Positions 37,888 through 52,120 of a stretch of 64,000 bases of DNA are shown piece after piece. Positions within the stretch are counted from its first letter, which is position 1, and every line of letters starts with the position of its first letter. The stretch is from Euonymus europaeus. Taxonomy: Eukaryota > Streptophyta > Magnoliopsida > Celastrales > Celastraceae. The stretch is taken from contig OY756958.1 of the NCBI GenBank assembly GCA_963580455.1, positions 14,706,501-14,770,500 on the forward strand. Direction: 5' to 3'. Made by a program: the position numbers and the translations under genes. The notes under the pieces were generated by a model. It searched no databases. It was not told the DNA's origin and saw nothing but the letters and a program-made list of their open reading frames with translations.

Positions 37888-39328
37888 TGTACACTTTTTG
37901 TTGTTCTTCTATGTCAAATTTTACGAGTATATGCTTGCTGGATTATTTTGATGCCAAAACCTCAACTATCAATAAGAAATGAGCAAAACCGTTAAAAGCT
38001 AGTTCATAGTGAGAGTTGAGCAATTCCGGACCATCAAAGTTGCTCATTGTACACTTTTTATTGTTCTTCTACGTCAAATTTTATGAGTATAACCTTCCTA
38101 GATTATTTCGATGCCAAAACCCCAACTTTCTATGACAAAAGGACAAAACTGTTTAAAGCTCCTCCATAGAGTGAGTTGAGCAACTTCGGACTATCAAAGT
38201 TGCTCGGTGTACACTTTTTATTGTTCTTCTATGTCAAATTTTACGAGTATAAGCATCCTAGATTATTTCGATTCCAAAACCCCAACTTTCTATGACAAAT
38301 AAACAAAACCGTTTAAAGCTACTCCATAGAGAGAGTTGAGCAACTTCGGACCATAAAAGTTCCTCAGTGTACACTTTTTATTGTTATTCTATGTAAAATT
38401 TTACGAGTATAAGCTTCCTAGATTATTTCGATGCCAAAACCCCAACTTTCTATGACAAAAGGACAAAACCGTTTAAAGCTCCTCCATAGAGTGAGTTGAG
38501 CAACATCGGACTATCAAAGTTGCTCGGTGTACACTTTTTTTTGTTCTTCTATGTCAAATTTTACGAGTATATGCTTGCTGGATTATTTTGATGCCAAAAC
38601 CCACACTATCAATAAGAAATGACCAAAACCGATAAAAGCTAGTTCATAGTGAAAGTTGAGCAATTCCGGACCATCAAAGTTGCTCATTGTACAATTTTTA
38701 TTGTTCTTCTACGTCAAATTTTACGAGTATAAGCTTCCTAGCTTATTTCGATGCCAAAATCCCAACTTTCTATGACAAATGGACAAAACCATTTAAAGCT
38801 CCTCCATAGAGTGAGTTGAGCAATTCCGGACCATCAAAGTTGCTCATTGTACACTTTTTATTGTTCTTCTACGTCAAATTTTACGAGTATAAGCTTCCTA
38901 GATTATTTCGATGCCAAAACATTAACTTTCTGTGACAAAAGGACAAAACCGTTTAAAGCTCTTCCATAGAGTGAGTTGAGCAACTTCGGACTATCAAAGT
39001 TGCTCGGTGTACACTTTTTGTTGTTCTTCTATGTCAAATTTTACGAGTATATGCTTGCTGGATTATTTTGATGCCAAAACCCGAACTATCAATAAAAAAT
39101 GGGCAAAACCGTTAAAAGCTACTTCGTAAAGTGAGTTGAGCAATTCCGGACCATCAAAGTTGCTCATTGTACACTTTTTATTGTTCTTCTACGTCAAATT
39201 TTACGAGTATAAGCTTCCTAGATTATTTCGATGCCAAAACCCTAACTTTCTATGACAAATGGACAAAACCGTTTAAAGCTCCTCCATAGAGTGAGTTTGA
39301 GCAACTTCGGACTATCAAAGTTGCTCGG
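37888..39328 (+). repeat. 9-mer HOR unit (1441 bp)
   Basis: The order is 1,2,3,7,8,9,10,11,12: types 4-6 are missing, with a 3-to-7 junction near 38380 where TTCCTCAGTGTACAC leads into TTGTTATTCTATG. Monomer 2 has the private ACAAAACTGTTTAAAG. The first part of the unit is repeated 1441 bp downstream. Confidence 0.9.
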
Positions 39329-41409
39329 TGTACACTTTTTGTTGTTCTTCTATGTCAAATTTTACGAGTATATGCTTGCTGGATTATTTTGATGCCAAAA
39401 CCTCAACTATCAATAAGAAATGAGCAAAACCGTTAAAAGCTAGTTCATAGTGAGAGTTGAGCAATTCCGGACCATCAAAGTTGCTCATTGTACACTTTTT
39501 ATTGTTCTTCTACGTCAAATTTTATGAGTATAACCTTCCTAGATTATTTCGATGCCAAAACCCCAACTTTCTATGACAAAAGGACAAAACTGTTTAAAGC
39601 TCCTCCATAGAGTGAGTTGAGCAACTTCGGACTATCAAAGTTGCTCGGTGTACACTTTTTATTGTTCTTCTATGTCAAATTTTACGAGTATAAGCATCCT
39701 AGATTATTTCGATTCCAAAACCCCAACTTTCTATGACAAATAAACAAAACCGTTTAAAGCTACTCCATAGAGAGAGTTGAGCAACTTCGGACCATAAAAG
39801 TTCCTCAGTGTACACTTTTTATTGTTATTCTATGTAAAATTTTACGAGTATAAGCTTCCTAGATTATTTCGATGCCAAAACCCCAACTTTCTATGACAAA
39901 AGGACAAAACCGTTTAAAGCTCCTCCATAGAGTGAGTTGAGCAACATCGGACTATCAAAGTTGCTCGGTGTACACTTTTTTTTGTTCTTCTATGTCAAAT
40001 TTTACGAGTATATGCTTGCTGGATTATTTTGATGCCAAAACCCACACTATCAATAAGAAATGAGCAAAACCGTTAAAAGCTAGTTCATAGTGAAAGTTGA
40101 GCAATTCCGGACCATCAAAGTTGCTCATTGTACACTTTTTATTGTTCTTCTATGTCAAATTTTACGAGTATAAGCATCCTAGATTATTTCGATTCCAAAA
40201 CCCAAACTTTCTATGACAAATAAACAAAACCGTTTAAAGCTACTCCATAGAGAGAGTTGAGCAACTTCGGACCATAAAAGTTCCTCAGTGTACACTTTTT
40301 ATTGTTCTTCTATGTCAAATTTTACGAGTATAAGCATCCTAGATTATTTCGATTCCAAAACCCCAACTTTCTATGACAAATAAACAAAACCGTTTAAAGC
40401 TACTCCATAGAGAGAGTTGAGCAACTTCGGACCATAAAAGTTCCTCAGTGTACACTTTTTATTGTTATTCTATGTAAAATTTTACGAGTATAAGCTTCCT
40501 AGATTATTTCGATGCCAAAACCCCAACTTTCTATGACAAAAGGACAAAACCGTTTAAAGCTCCTCCATAGAGTGAGTTGAGCAACATCGGACTATCAAAG
40601 TTGCTCGGTGTACACTTTTTTTTGTTCTTCTATGTCAAATTTTACGAGTATATGCTTGCTGGATTATTTTGATGCCAAAACCCACACTATCAATAAGAAA
40701 TGAGCAAAACCGTTAAAAGCTAGTTCATAGTGAAAGTTGAGCAATTCCGGACCATCAAAGTTGCTCATTGTACACTTTTTATTGTTCTTCTACGTCAAAT
40801 TTTACGAGTATAAGCTTCCTAGCTTATTTCGATGCCAAAATCCCAACTTTCTATGACAAATGGACAAAACCGTTTAAAGCTCCTCCATAGAGTGAGTTGA
40901 GCAATTCCGGACCATCAAAGTTGCTCATTATACACTTTTTATTATTCTTCTACGTCAAATTTTACGAGTATAAGCTTCCTAGATTATTTCGATGCCAAAA
41001 TATTAACTTTCTGTGACAAAAGGACAAAACCGTTTAAAGCTCCTCCATAGAGTGAGTTGAGCAACGTCGGACTATCAAAGTTGCTCGGTGTACACTTTTT
41101 GTTGTTCTTCTATGTCAAATTTTACGAGTATGTGCTTGCTGGATTATTTTGATGCCAAAACCCCAACTATCAATAAAAAATGGGCAAAACCGTTAAAAGC
41201 TACTTCATAGAGTGAGTTGAGCAATTCCGGACCATCAAAGTTGCTCATTGTACACTTTTTATTGTTATTCTACGTCAAATTTTACGAGTATAAGCTTCCT
41301 AGATTATTTCGATGCCAAAACCCTAACTTTCTATGACAAATGGACAAAACCGTTTAAAGCTCCTCCATAGAGTGAGTTTGAGCAACTTCGGACTATCAAA
41401 GTTGCTCGG
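39329..41409 (+). repeat. 13-mer unit with tandem monomer-3 copies (2081 bp)
   Basis: The order is 1,2,3,7,8,3,3,7,8,9,10,11,12. It starts as a copy of the preceding 9-mer, including the 3-to-7 junction, then jumps from 8 back to 3 inside the monomer near 40150, where TTCTATGTC replaces the expected TTCTACGTC. Two adjacent type-3 monomers follow (40141-40300 and 40301-40460); the first has a private CCCAAACTTTC. Confidence 0.87.
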
Positions 41410-43328
41410 TGTACACTTTTTGTTGTTCAATATGTCAAATTTTACGAGTATATGCTTGCTGGATTATTTTGATGCCAAAACCTCAACTATCAATAAGAAA
41501 TGAGCAAAACCGTTAAAAGCTAGTTCATAGTGAGAGTTGAGCAATTCCGGACCATCAAAGTTGCTCATTGTACACTTTTTATTGTTCTTCTACGTCAAAT
41601 TTTATGAGTATAACCTTCCTAGATTATTTCGATGCCAAAACCCTAACTTTCTATGACAATTGGACAAAACTGTTTAAAGCTCCTCCATAGAGTGAGTTGA
41701 GCAACTTCGGACTATCAAAGTTGCTCGGTGTACCCTTTTATTGTTCTTCTATGTCAAATTTTACGAGTATAAGCATCCTAGATTATTTTGATGCCAAAAC
41801 CCCAACTTTCTGTGACAAAAGGACAAAACCGTTTAAAGCTACTCCATAGAGAGAGTTGAGCAACTTCGGACCATAAAAGTTCCTCAGTGTACACTTTTTT
41901 TTGTTCTTCTATGTCAAATTTTACGAGTATATGCTTGCTGGATTATTTTGATGCCAAAACCCACACTATCAATAAGAAATGAGCAAAACCGTTAAAAGCT
42001 AGTTCATAGTGAAAGTTGAGCAATTTCGGACCATCAAAGTTGCTCATTGTACACTTTTTATTGTTCTTCTACGTCAAATTTTACGAGTATAAGCTTCCTA
42101 GATTATTTCGATGCCAAAACCCCAACTTTCTATGACAAATGGACAAAACCGTTTAAAGCTCCTCCATAGAGTGAGTTGAGCAATTCCAGACTATCAAAGT
42201 TGCTCGGTGTACACTTTTTGTTGTTCTTCTATGTCAAATTTTACGAGTATAAGCTTCCTAGATTATTTCGATGCCAAAACACCAACTATGAATGACAAAT
42301 CGACAAAACCGTTAAAAGCTACTCCATAGAGAGAGTTGAGCAACTTCGGACCATAAAAGTTTCTCCGTGTACACTTTTTATTGTTATTCTATGTAAAATT
42401 TTACGAGTATAAGCTTCCTAGATTATTTCGATGCCAAAACCCCAACTTTCTATGACAAAAGGACAAAACCGTTTAAAGCTCCTCCATAGAGTGAGTTGAG
42501 CAACAGCGGACTATCAAAGTTGCTCGGTGTACACTTTTTTTTGTTCTTCTATGTCAAATTTTACGAGTATATGCTTGCTGGATTATTTTGATGCCAAAAC
42601 CCACACTATCAATAAGAAATGAGCAAAACCGTTAAAAGCTAGTTCATAGTGAAAGTTGAGCAATTCCGGACCATCAAAGTTGCTCATTGTACACTTTTTA
42701 TTGTTCTTCTACGTCAAATTTTACGAGTATAAGCTTCCTAGCTTATTTCGATGCCAAAATCCCAACTTTCTATGACAAATGGACAAAACCGTTTAAAGCT
42801 CCTCCATAGAGTGAGTTGAGCAATTCCGGACCATCAAAGTTGCTCATTATACACTTTTTATTATTCTTCTACGTCAAATTTTACGAGTATAAGCTTCCTA
42901 GATTATTTCGATGCCAAAATATTAACTTTCTGTGACAAAAGGACAAAACCGATTAAAGCTCCTCCATAGAGTGAGTTGAGCAACGTCGGACTATCAAAGT
43001 TGCTCGGTGTACACTTTTTGTTGTTCTTCTATGTCAAATTTTACGAGTATGTGCTTGCTGGATTATTTTGATGCCAAAACCCCAACTATCAATAAAAAAT
43101 GGGCAAAACCGTTAAAAGCTACTTCATAGAGTGAGTTGAGCAATTCCGGACCATCAAAGTTGCTCATTGTACACTTTTTATTGTTATTCTACGTCAAATT
43201 TTACGAGTATAAGCTTCCTAGATTATTTCGATGCCAAAACCCTAACTTTCTATGACAAATGGACAAAACCGTTTAAAGCTCCTCCATAGAGTGAGTTTGA
43301 GCAACTTCGGACTATCAAAGTTGCTCGG
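41410..43328 (+). repeat. Rearranged 12-mer, copy 1 (1919 bp)
   Basis: The order is 1,2,3,8,9/5,6,7,8,9,10,11,12. A 3-to-8 junction lies near 41885, and the following monomer is a hybrid that starts as 9 and ends as 5. Twelve monomers result, but not the ancestral set: 4 is lost and 8 occurs twice. Two 1-base losses (TTGTTCAATATG near 41424 and TACCCTTTTATTG near 41731) against one T gain give 1919 bp. Confidence 0.88.
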
Positions 43329-45247
43329 TGTACACTTTTTGTTGTTCAATATGTCAAATTTTACGAGTATATGCTTGCTGGATTATTTTGATGCCAAAAC
43401 CTCAACTATCAATAAGAAATGAGCAAAACCGTTAAAAGCTAGTTCATAGTGAGAGTTGAGCAATTCCGGACCATCAAAGTTGCTCATTGTACACTTTTTA
43501 TTGTTCTTCTACGTCAAATTTTATGAGTATAACCTTCCTAGATTATTTCGATGCCAAAACCCTAACTTTCTATGACAATTGGACAAAACTGTTTAAAGCT
43601 CCTCCATAGAGTGAGTTGAGCAACTTCGGACTATCAAAGTTGCTCGGTGTACCCTTTTATTGTTCTTCTATGTCAAATTTTACGAGTATAAGCATCCTAG
43701 ATTATTTTGATGCCAAAACCCCAACTTTCTGTGACAAAAGGACAAAACCGTTTAAAGCTACTCCATAGAGAGAGTTGAGCAACTTCGGACCATAAAAGTT
43801 CCTCAGTGTACACTTTTTTTTGTTCTTCTATGTCAAATTTTACGAGTATATGCTTGCTGGATTATTTTGATGCCAAAACCCACACTATCAATAAGAAATG
43901 AGCAAAACCGTTAAAAGCTAGTTCATAGTGAAAGTTGAGCAATTTCGGACCATCAAAGTTGCTCATTGTACACTTTTTATTGTTCTTCTACGTCAAATTT
44001 TACGAGTATAAGCTTCCTAGATTATTTCGATGCCAAAACCCCAACTTTCTATGACAAATGGACAAAACCGTTTAAAGCTCCTCCATAGAGTGAGTTGAGC
44101 AATTCCAGACTATCAAAGTTGCTCGGTGTACACTTTTTGTTGTTCTTCTATGTCAAATTTTACGAGTATAAGCTTCCTAGATTATTTCGATGCCAAAACA
44201 CCAACTATGAATGACAAATCGACAAAACCGTTAAAAGCTACTCCATAGAGAGAGTTGAGCAACTTCGGACCATAAAACTTTCTCCATGTACACTTTTTAT
44301 TGTTATTCTATGTAAAATTTTACGAGTATAAGCTTCCTAGATTATTTCGATGCCAAAACCCCAACTTTCTATGACAAAAGGACAAAACCGTTTAAAGCTC
44401 CTCCATAGAGTGAGTTGAGCAACAGCGGACTATCAAAGTTGCTCGGTGTACACTTTTTTTTGTTCTTCTATGTCAAATTTTACGAGTATATGCTTGCTGG
44501 ATTATTTTGATGCCAAAACCCACACTATCAATAAGAAATGAGCAAAACCGTTAAAAGCTAGTTCATAGTGAAAGTTGAGCAATTCCGGACCATCAAAGTT
44601 GCTCATTGTACACTTTTTATTGTTCTTCTACGTCAAATTTTACGAGAATAAGCTTCCTAGCTTATTTCGATGCCAAAATCCCAACTTTCTATGACAAATG
44701 GACAAAACTGTTTAAAGCTCCTCCATAGAGTGAGTTGAGCAATTCCGGACCATCAAAGTTGCTCATTATACACTTTTTATTGTTCTTCTACGTCAAATTT
44801 TACGAGTATAAGCTTCCTAGATTATTTCGATGCCAAAACATTAACTTTCTGTGACAAAAGGACAAAACCGTTTAAAGCTCCTCCATAGAGTGAGTTGAGC
44901 AACTTCGGACTATCAAAGTTGCTCGGTGTACACTTTTTGTTGTTCTTCTATGTCAAATTTTACGAGTATATGCTTGCTGGATTATTTTGATGCCAAAACC
45001 CCAACTATCAATAAAAAATGGGCAAAACCGTTAAAAGCTACTTCGTAGAGTGAGTTGAGCAATTCCGGACCATCAAAGTTGCTCATTCTACACTTTTTAT
45101 TGTTCTTCTACGTCAAATTTTACGAGTATAAGCTTCCTAGATTATTTCGATGCCAAAACCCTAACTTTCTATGACAAATGGACAAAACCGTTTAAAGCTC
45201 CTCCATAGAGTGAGTTTGAGCAACTTCGGACTATCAAAGTTGCTCGG
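43329..45247 (+). repeat. Rearranged 12-mer, copy 2 (1919 bp)
   Basis: This is a close copy of the preceding unit with the same order, junctions and indels, including AACAGCGGAC (near 44421) and TACCCTTTTATTG (near 43650). Private changes include CATAAAACTTTCTCCATG near 44271. Its last monomers lose the AGTATGTGC variant and resemble the following 16-mers. Confidence 0.88.
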
Positions 45248-47807
45248 TGTACACTTTTTGTTGTTCAATATGTCAAATTTTACGAGTATATGCTTGCTGG
45301 ATTATTTTGATGCCAAAATCTCAACTATCAATAAGAAATGAGCAAAACCGTTAAAAGCTAGTTCATAGTGAGAGTTGAGCAATTCCGGACCATCAAAGTT
45401 GCTCATTGTACACTTTTTATTGTTCTTCTACGTCAAATTTTATGAGTATAACCTTCCTAGATTATTTCGATGCCAAAACCCTAACTTTCTATGACAAATG
45501 GACAAAACCGTTTAAAGCTCCTCCATAGAGTGAGTTGAGCAACTTCGGACTATCAAAGTTGCTCGGTGTACACTTTTTATTGTTCTTCTATGTCAAATTT
45601 TACGAGTATAAGCATCCTAGATTATTTCGATTCCAAAACCCCAACTTTCTATGACAAATAAACAAAACCGTTTAAAGCTACTCCATAGAGAGAGTTGAGC
45701 AACTTCGGACCATAAAGGTTCCTCAGTGTACACTTTTTAATGTTCTTCTATGTCAAATTTTACGAGTATAAGCTTACTAGATTATTTCGATGCCAAAACC
45801 CTAACTTTCTATGACAAATGGGCAAAAACACTAAAAGCTCCTCCATAGAGAGAGTTATGCAACTTCAGACTATCAAATTTGCTCGGTGTACACTTTTTAT
45901 TGTTCTTCTACGTCAAATTTTACGAGTATAAGCATCCTAGATTATTTCGATGCCAAAACCCCAACTTTCTATGACAAATGGACAAAACCGTTTAAAGCTC
46001 CTCCATAGAGTGAGTTGAGCAATTCCAGACTATCAAAGTTGCTCGGTGTACACTTTTTGTTGTTCTTCTATGTCAAATTTTATGAGTATAAGCTTCCTAG
46101 ATTATTTCGATGCCAAAACACCAACTATGAATGACAAATCGACAAAACCGTTAAAAGCTACTCCATAGAGAGAGTTGAGCAACTTCGTACCATAAAAGTT
46201 GCTCTGTGTACACTTTTTATTGTTATTCTATGTAAAATTTTACGAGTATAAGCTTCCTAGATTATTTTGATGCCAAAACCCCAACTTTCTGTGACAAAAG
46301 GACAAAACCGTTTAAAGCTCCTCCATAGAGTGAGTTGAGCAACTTCGGACTATCAAAGTTGCTCGATGTACACTTTTTTTTGTTCTTCTATGTCAAATTT
46401 TACGAGTATATGCTTGCTGGATTATTTTGATGCCAAAACCCACACTATCAATAAGAAATGAGCAAAACCGTTAAAAGCTAGTTCATAGTGAAAGTTGAGC
46501 AATTTCGGACCATCAAAGTTGCTCATTGTACACTTTTTATTGTTCTTCTACGTCAAATTTTACGAGTATAAGCTTCCTAGATTATTTCGATGCCAAAACC
46601 CCAACTTTCTATGACAAATGGACAAAACCGTTTAAAGCTCCTCCATAGAGTGAGTTGAGCAATTCCAGATTATCAAAGATGCTCGGTGTACACTTTTTGT
46701 TGTTCTTCTATGTCAAATTTTACGAGTATAAGCTTCCTAGATTATTTCGATGCCAAAACACCAACTATGAATGACAAATCGACAAAACCGTTAAAAGCTA
46801 CTCCATAGAGAGAGTTGAGCAACTTCGGACCATAAAAGTTTCTCCGTGTACACTTTTTATTGTTATTCTATGTAAAATTTTACGAGTATAAGCTTCCTAG
46901 ATTATTTCGATGCCAAAACCCCAACTTTCTATGACAAAAGGACAAAACCGTTTAAAGCTCCTCCATAGAGTGAGTTGAGCAACATCGGACTATCAAAGTT
47001 GCTCGGTGTACACTTTTTTTTGTTCTTCTATGTCAAATTTTACGAGTATATGCTTGCTGGATTATTTTGATGCCAAAACCCACACTATCAATAAGAAATG
47101 AGCAAAACCGTTAAAAGCTAGTTCATAGTGAAAGTTGAGCAATTCCGGACCATCAAAGTTGCTCATTGTACACTTTTTATTGTTCTTCTACGTCAAATTT
47201 TACGAGTATAAGCTTCCTAGCTTATTTCGATGCCAAAATCCCAACTTTCTATGAAAAATGGACAAAACTGTTTAAAGCTCCTCCATAGAGTGAGTTGAGC
47301 AATTCCGGACCATCAAAGTTGCTCATTATACACTTTTTATTGTTCTTCTACGTCAAATTTTACGAGTATAAGCTTCCTAGATTATTTCGATGCCAAAACA
47401 TTAACTTTCTGTGACAAAAGGACAAAACCGTTTAAAGCTCCTCCATAGAGTGAGTTGAGCAACTTCGGACTATCAAAGTTGCTCGGTGTACACTTTTTGT
47501 TGTTCTTCTATGTCAAATTTTACGAGTATATGCTTGCTGGATTATTTTGATGCCAAAACCCCAACTATCAATAAAAAATGGGCAAAACCGTTAAAAGCTA
47601 CTTCGTAGAGTGAGTTGAGCAATTCCGGACCATCAAAGTTGCTCATTCTACACTTTTTATTGTTCTTCTACGTCAAATTTTACGAGTATAAGCTTCCTAG
47701 ATTATTTCGATGCCAAAACCCTAACTTTCTATGACAAATGGACAAAACCGTTTAAAGCTCCTCCATAGAGTGAGTTTGAGCAACTTCGGACTATCAAAGT
47801 TGCTCGG
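45248..47807 (+). repeat. 16-mer HOR unit, copy 1 (2560 bp)
   Basis: The order is 1,2,3,4,5,6,7,8,9/5,6,7,8,9,10,11,12: the ancestral 1-8 run followed by the rearranged tail. Markers are GAGTTATGCAAC (near 45851), GCTCGATGTAC (near 46361), TTTCTCCGTG (near 46840) and TTGTTCAATATG. The extra T and the one-base loss cancel, so it is exactly 16 x 160. Confidence 0.9.
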
Positions 47808-50040
47808 TGTACACTTTTTGTTGTTCAATATGTCAAATTTTACGAGTATATGCTTGCTGGATTATTTTGATGCCAAAACCTCAACTATCAATAAGAAATG
47901 AGCAAAACCGTTAAAAGCTAGTTCATAGTGAGAGTTGAGCAATTCCGGACCATCAAAGTTGCTCATTGTACACTTTTTATTGTTCTTCTACGTCAAATTT
48001 TATGAGTATAACCTTCCTAGATTATTTCGATGCCAAAACCCTAACTTTCTATGACAAATGGACAAAACCGTTTAAAGCTCCTCCATAGAGTAAGTTGAGC
48101 AACTTCGGACTATCAAAGTTGCTCGGTGTACACTTTTTATTGTTCTTCTATGTCAAATTTTACGAGTATAAGCATCCTAGATTATTTCGATTCCAAAACC
48201 CCAACTTTCTATGACAAATAAACAAAACCGTTTAAAGCTACTCCATAGAGAGAGTTGAGCAACTTCGGACCATAAAGGTTCCTCGGTGTACACTTTTTAT
48301 TGTTCTTCTATGTCAAATTTTACGAGTATAAGCTTACTAGATTATTTCGATGCCAAAACCCTAACTTTCTATGACAAATGGGCAAAAACACTAAAAGCTC
48401 CTCCATAGAGAGAGTTATGCAACTTCAGACTATCAAATTTGCTCGGTGTACACTTTTTATTGTTCTTCTACGTCAAATTTTACGAGTATAAGCATCCTAG
48501 ATTATTTCGATGCCAAAACCCCAACTTTCTTTGACAAATGGACAAAACCGTTTAAAGCTCCTCCATAGAGTGAGTTGAGCAATTCCAGACTATCAAAGTT
48601 GCTCGGTGTACACTTTTTGTTGTTCTTCTATGTCAAATTTTACGAGTATAAGCTTCCTAGATTATTTCGATGCCAAAACACCAACTATGAATGACAAATC
48701 GACAAAACCGTTAAAAGCTACTCCATAGAGAGAGTTGAGCAACTTCGGACCATAAAAGTTGCTCTGTGTACACTTTTTATTGTTATTCTATGTAAAATTT
48801 TACGAGTATAAGCTTCCTAGATTATTTTGATGCCAAAACCCCAACTTTCTGTTACAAAAGGACAAAACCGTTTAAAGCTCCTCCATAGAGTGAGTTGAGC
48901 AACTTCGGACTATCAAAGTTGCTCGATGTACACTTTTTTTTGTTCTTCTATGTCAAATTTTACGAGTATATGCTTGCTGGATTATTTTGATGCCAAAACC
49001 CACACTATCAATAAGAAATGAGCAAAACCGTTAAAAGCTAGTTCATAGTGAAAGTTGAGCAATTTCGGTCCATCAAAGTTGCTCATTGTACACTTTTTAT
49101 TGTTCTTCTACGTCAAATTTTACGAGTATAAGCTTCCTAGATTATTTCGATGCCAAAACCCCAACTTTCTATGACAAATGGACAAAACCGTTTAAAGCTC
49201 CTCCATAGAGTGAGTTGAGCAATTCCAGACTATCAAAGTTGCTCGGTGTACACTTTTTGTTGTTCTTCTATGTCAAATTTTACGAGTATAAGCTTCCTAG
49301 ATTATTTCGATGCCAAAACACCAACTATGAATGACAAATCGACAAAACCGTTAAAAGCTACTCCATAGAGAGAGTTGAGCAACTTCGGACCATAAAAGTT
49401 TCTCCGTGTACACTTTTTATTGTTATTCTATGTAAAATTTTACGAGTATAAGCTTCCTAGATTATTTCGATGCCAAAACCCCAACTTTCTATGACAAAAG
49501 GACAAAACCGTTTAAAGCTCCTCCATAGAGTGAGTTGAGCAACATCGGACTATCAAAGTTGCTCGGTGTACACTTTTTTTTGTTCTTCTATGTCAAATTT
49601 TACGAGTATATGCTTGCTGGATTATTTTGATGCCAAAACCCACACTATCAATAAGAAATGAGCAAAACCGTTAAAAGCTAGTTCATAGTGAAAGTTGAGC
49701 AATTCCGGACCATCAAAGTTGCTCATTGTACACTTTTTATTGTTCTTCTACGTCAAATTTTACGAGTATAAGCTTCCTAGCTTATTTCGATGCCAAAATC
49801 CCAACTTTCTATGACAAATGGACAAAACTGTTTAAAGCTCCTCCATAGAGTGAGTTGAGCAATTCCGGACCATCAAAGTTGCTCATTGTACACTTTTTAT
49901 TGTTCTTCTACGTCAAATTTTACGAGTATAAGCTTCCTAGCTTATTTCGATGCCAAAATCCCAACTTTCTATGACAAATGGACAAAACCGTTTAAAGCTC
50001 CTCCATAGAGTGAGTTGAGCAATTCCGGACCATCAAAGTT
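47808..50040 (+). repeat. 16-mer HOR unit, copy 2, broken at its end
   Basis: It repeats the 16-mer at a 2560-bp offset through the second type 8 and type 9 (about 49741-49900). A second type-9 monomer then follows (about 49901) instead of type 10, and the next monomer is of the flank kind. Private differences include GTTACAAAAGG (near 48851) and TTTCGGTCCATC (near 49063). Confidence 0.85.
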
Positions 50041-52120
50041 GCTCATTATACACTTTTTATTGTTCTTCTATGTCAAATTTTACGACTATAAGCTTCCTAG
50101 ATTATTTCGATTCCAAAACCCCAACTTTCTATGACAAATAAATAAAACCGTTTAAAGCTACTCCATAGAGAGAGTTGAGCAACTTCGGACCATAAAAGTT
50201 CCTCGGTGTACACTTTTTATTGTTCTTCTATGTCAAATTTTACGACTATAAGCATCCTAGATTATTTTGATGCCAAAACCCCAAATTTCTATGAGAAATG
50301 GACAAAAACATTAAAAGCTCCTCCATAGAGAGAGTTGTGCAACTTCGGACTATCAAAGTTGCTCGGTATACACTTTTTATTTTTCTTCTATGTCAAATTT
50401 TACGAGTATAAGCATCCTAGATTATTTCGATTCCAAAACCCCAACTTTCTATGACAAATAAACAAAACCGTTTAAAGCTACTCCATAGAGAGAGTTGAGC
50501 AACTTCGGACCATAAAGGTTCCTCAGTGTACACTTTTTATTGTTCTTCTATGTCAAATTTTACGAGTATAAGCTTACTAGATTATTTCGATGCCAAAACC
50601 CTAACTTTCTATGACAAATGGGCAAAAACACTAAAAGCTCCTCCATAGAGAGAGTTATGCAACTTCAGACTATCAAATTTGCTCGGTGTACACTTTTTAT
50701 TGTTCTTCTACGTCAAATTTTACGAGTATAAGCATCCTAGATTATTTTGATGCCAAAACCCCAACTTTCTATGACAAATGGACAAAACCGTTTAAAGCTC
50801 CTCCATAGAGTGAGTTGAGCAATTCCAGACTATCAAAGTTGCTCGGTGTACACTTTTTGTTGTTCTTCTATGTCAAATTTTACGAGTATAAGCTTCCTAG
50901 ATTATTTCGATGCCAAAACACCAACTATGAATGACAAATCGACAAAACCGTTAAAAGCCACTCCATAGAGAGAGTTGAGCAACTTCGGACCATAAAAGTT
51001 GCTCTCTGTACACTTTTTATTGTTATTCTATGTAAAATTTTACGAGTATAAGCTTCCTAGATTATTTTGATGCCAAAACCCCAACTTTCTGTGACAAAAG
51101 GACAAAACCGTTTAAAGCTCCTCCATAGAGTGAGTTGAGCAACTTCGGACTATCAAAGTTGCTCGATGTACACTTTTTTTTGTTCTTCTATGTCAAATTT
51201 TACGAGTATATGCTTGCTGGATTATTTTGATGCCAAAACCCACACTATCAATAAGAAATGAGCAAAACCGTTAAAAGCTAGTTCATAGTGAAAGTTGAGC
51301 AATTTCGGACCATCAAAGTTGCTCATTGTACACTTTTTATTGTTCTTCTACGTCAAATTTTACGAGTATAAGCTTCCTAGATTATTTCGGTGCCAAAACC
51401 CCAACTTTCTATGACAAATGGACAAAACCGTTTAAAGCTCCTCCATAGAGTGAGTTGAGCAATTCCAGACTTTCAAAGTTGCTCGGTGTACACTTTTTGT
51501 TGTTCTTCTATGTCAAATTTTACGAGTATAAGCTTCCTAGATTATTTCGATGCCAAAACACCAACTATGAATGACAAATCGACAAAACCGTTAAAAGCTA
51601 CTCCATAGAGAGAGTTGAGCAACTTCGGACCATAAAAGTTTCTCCGTGTACACTTTTTATTGTTATTCTATGTAAAATTTTACGAGTATAAGCTTCCTAG
51701 ATTATTTCGATGCCAAAACCCCAACTTTCTATGACAAAAGGACAAAACCGTTTAAAGCTCCTCCATAGAGTGAGTTGAGCAACATCGGACTATCAAAGTT
51801 GCTCGGTGTACACTTTTTTTTGTTCTTCTATGTCAAATTTTACGAGTATATGCTTGCTGGATTATTTTGATGCCAAAACCCACACTATCAATAAGAAATG
51901 AGCAAAACCATTAAAAGCTAGTTCATAGTGAAAGTTGAGCAATTCCGGACCATCAAAGTTGCTCATTGTACACTTTTTATTGTTCTTCTACGTCAAATTT
52001 TACGAGTATAAGCTTCCTAGCTTATTTCGATGCCAAAATCCCAACTTTCTATGACAAATGGACAAAACCGTTTAAAGCTCCTCCATAGAGTGAGTTGAGC
52101 AATTCCGGACCATCAAAGTT
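50041..52120 (+). repeat. 13-mer unit carrying flank-type monomers (2080 bp)
   Basis: Two monomers reading TTTTACGACTATAAGC (50061-50380 zone) are of the kind found in the outer flanks, not in the core; the second ends in GCTCGGTATACAC. Core types 3,4,5,6,7,8,9/5,6,7,8,9 follow. The same flank-type pair recurs 2080 bp on at 52121-52480, so flank monomers have become part of a repeated unit. Confidence 0.88.
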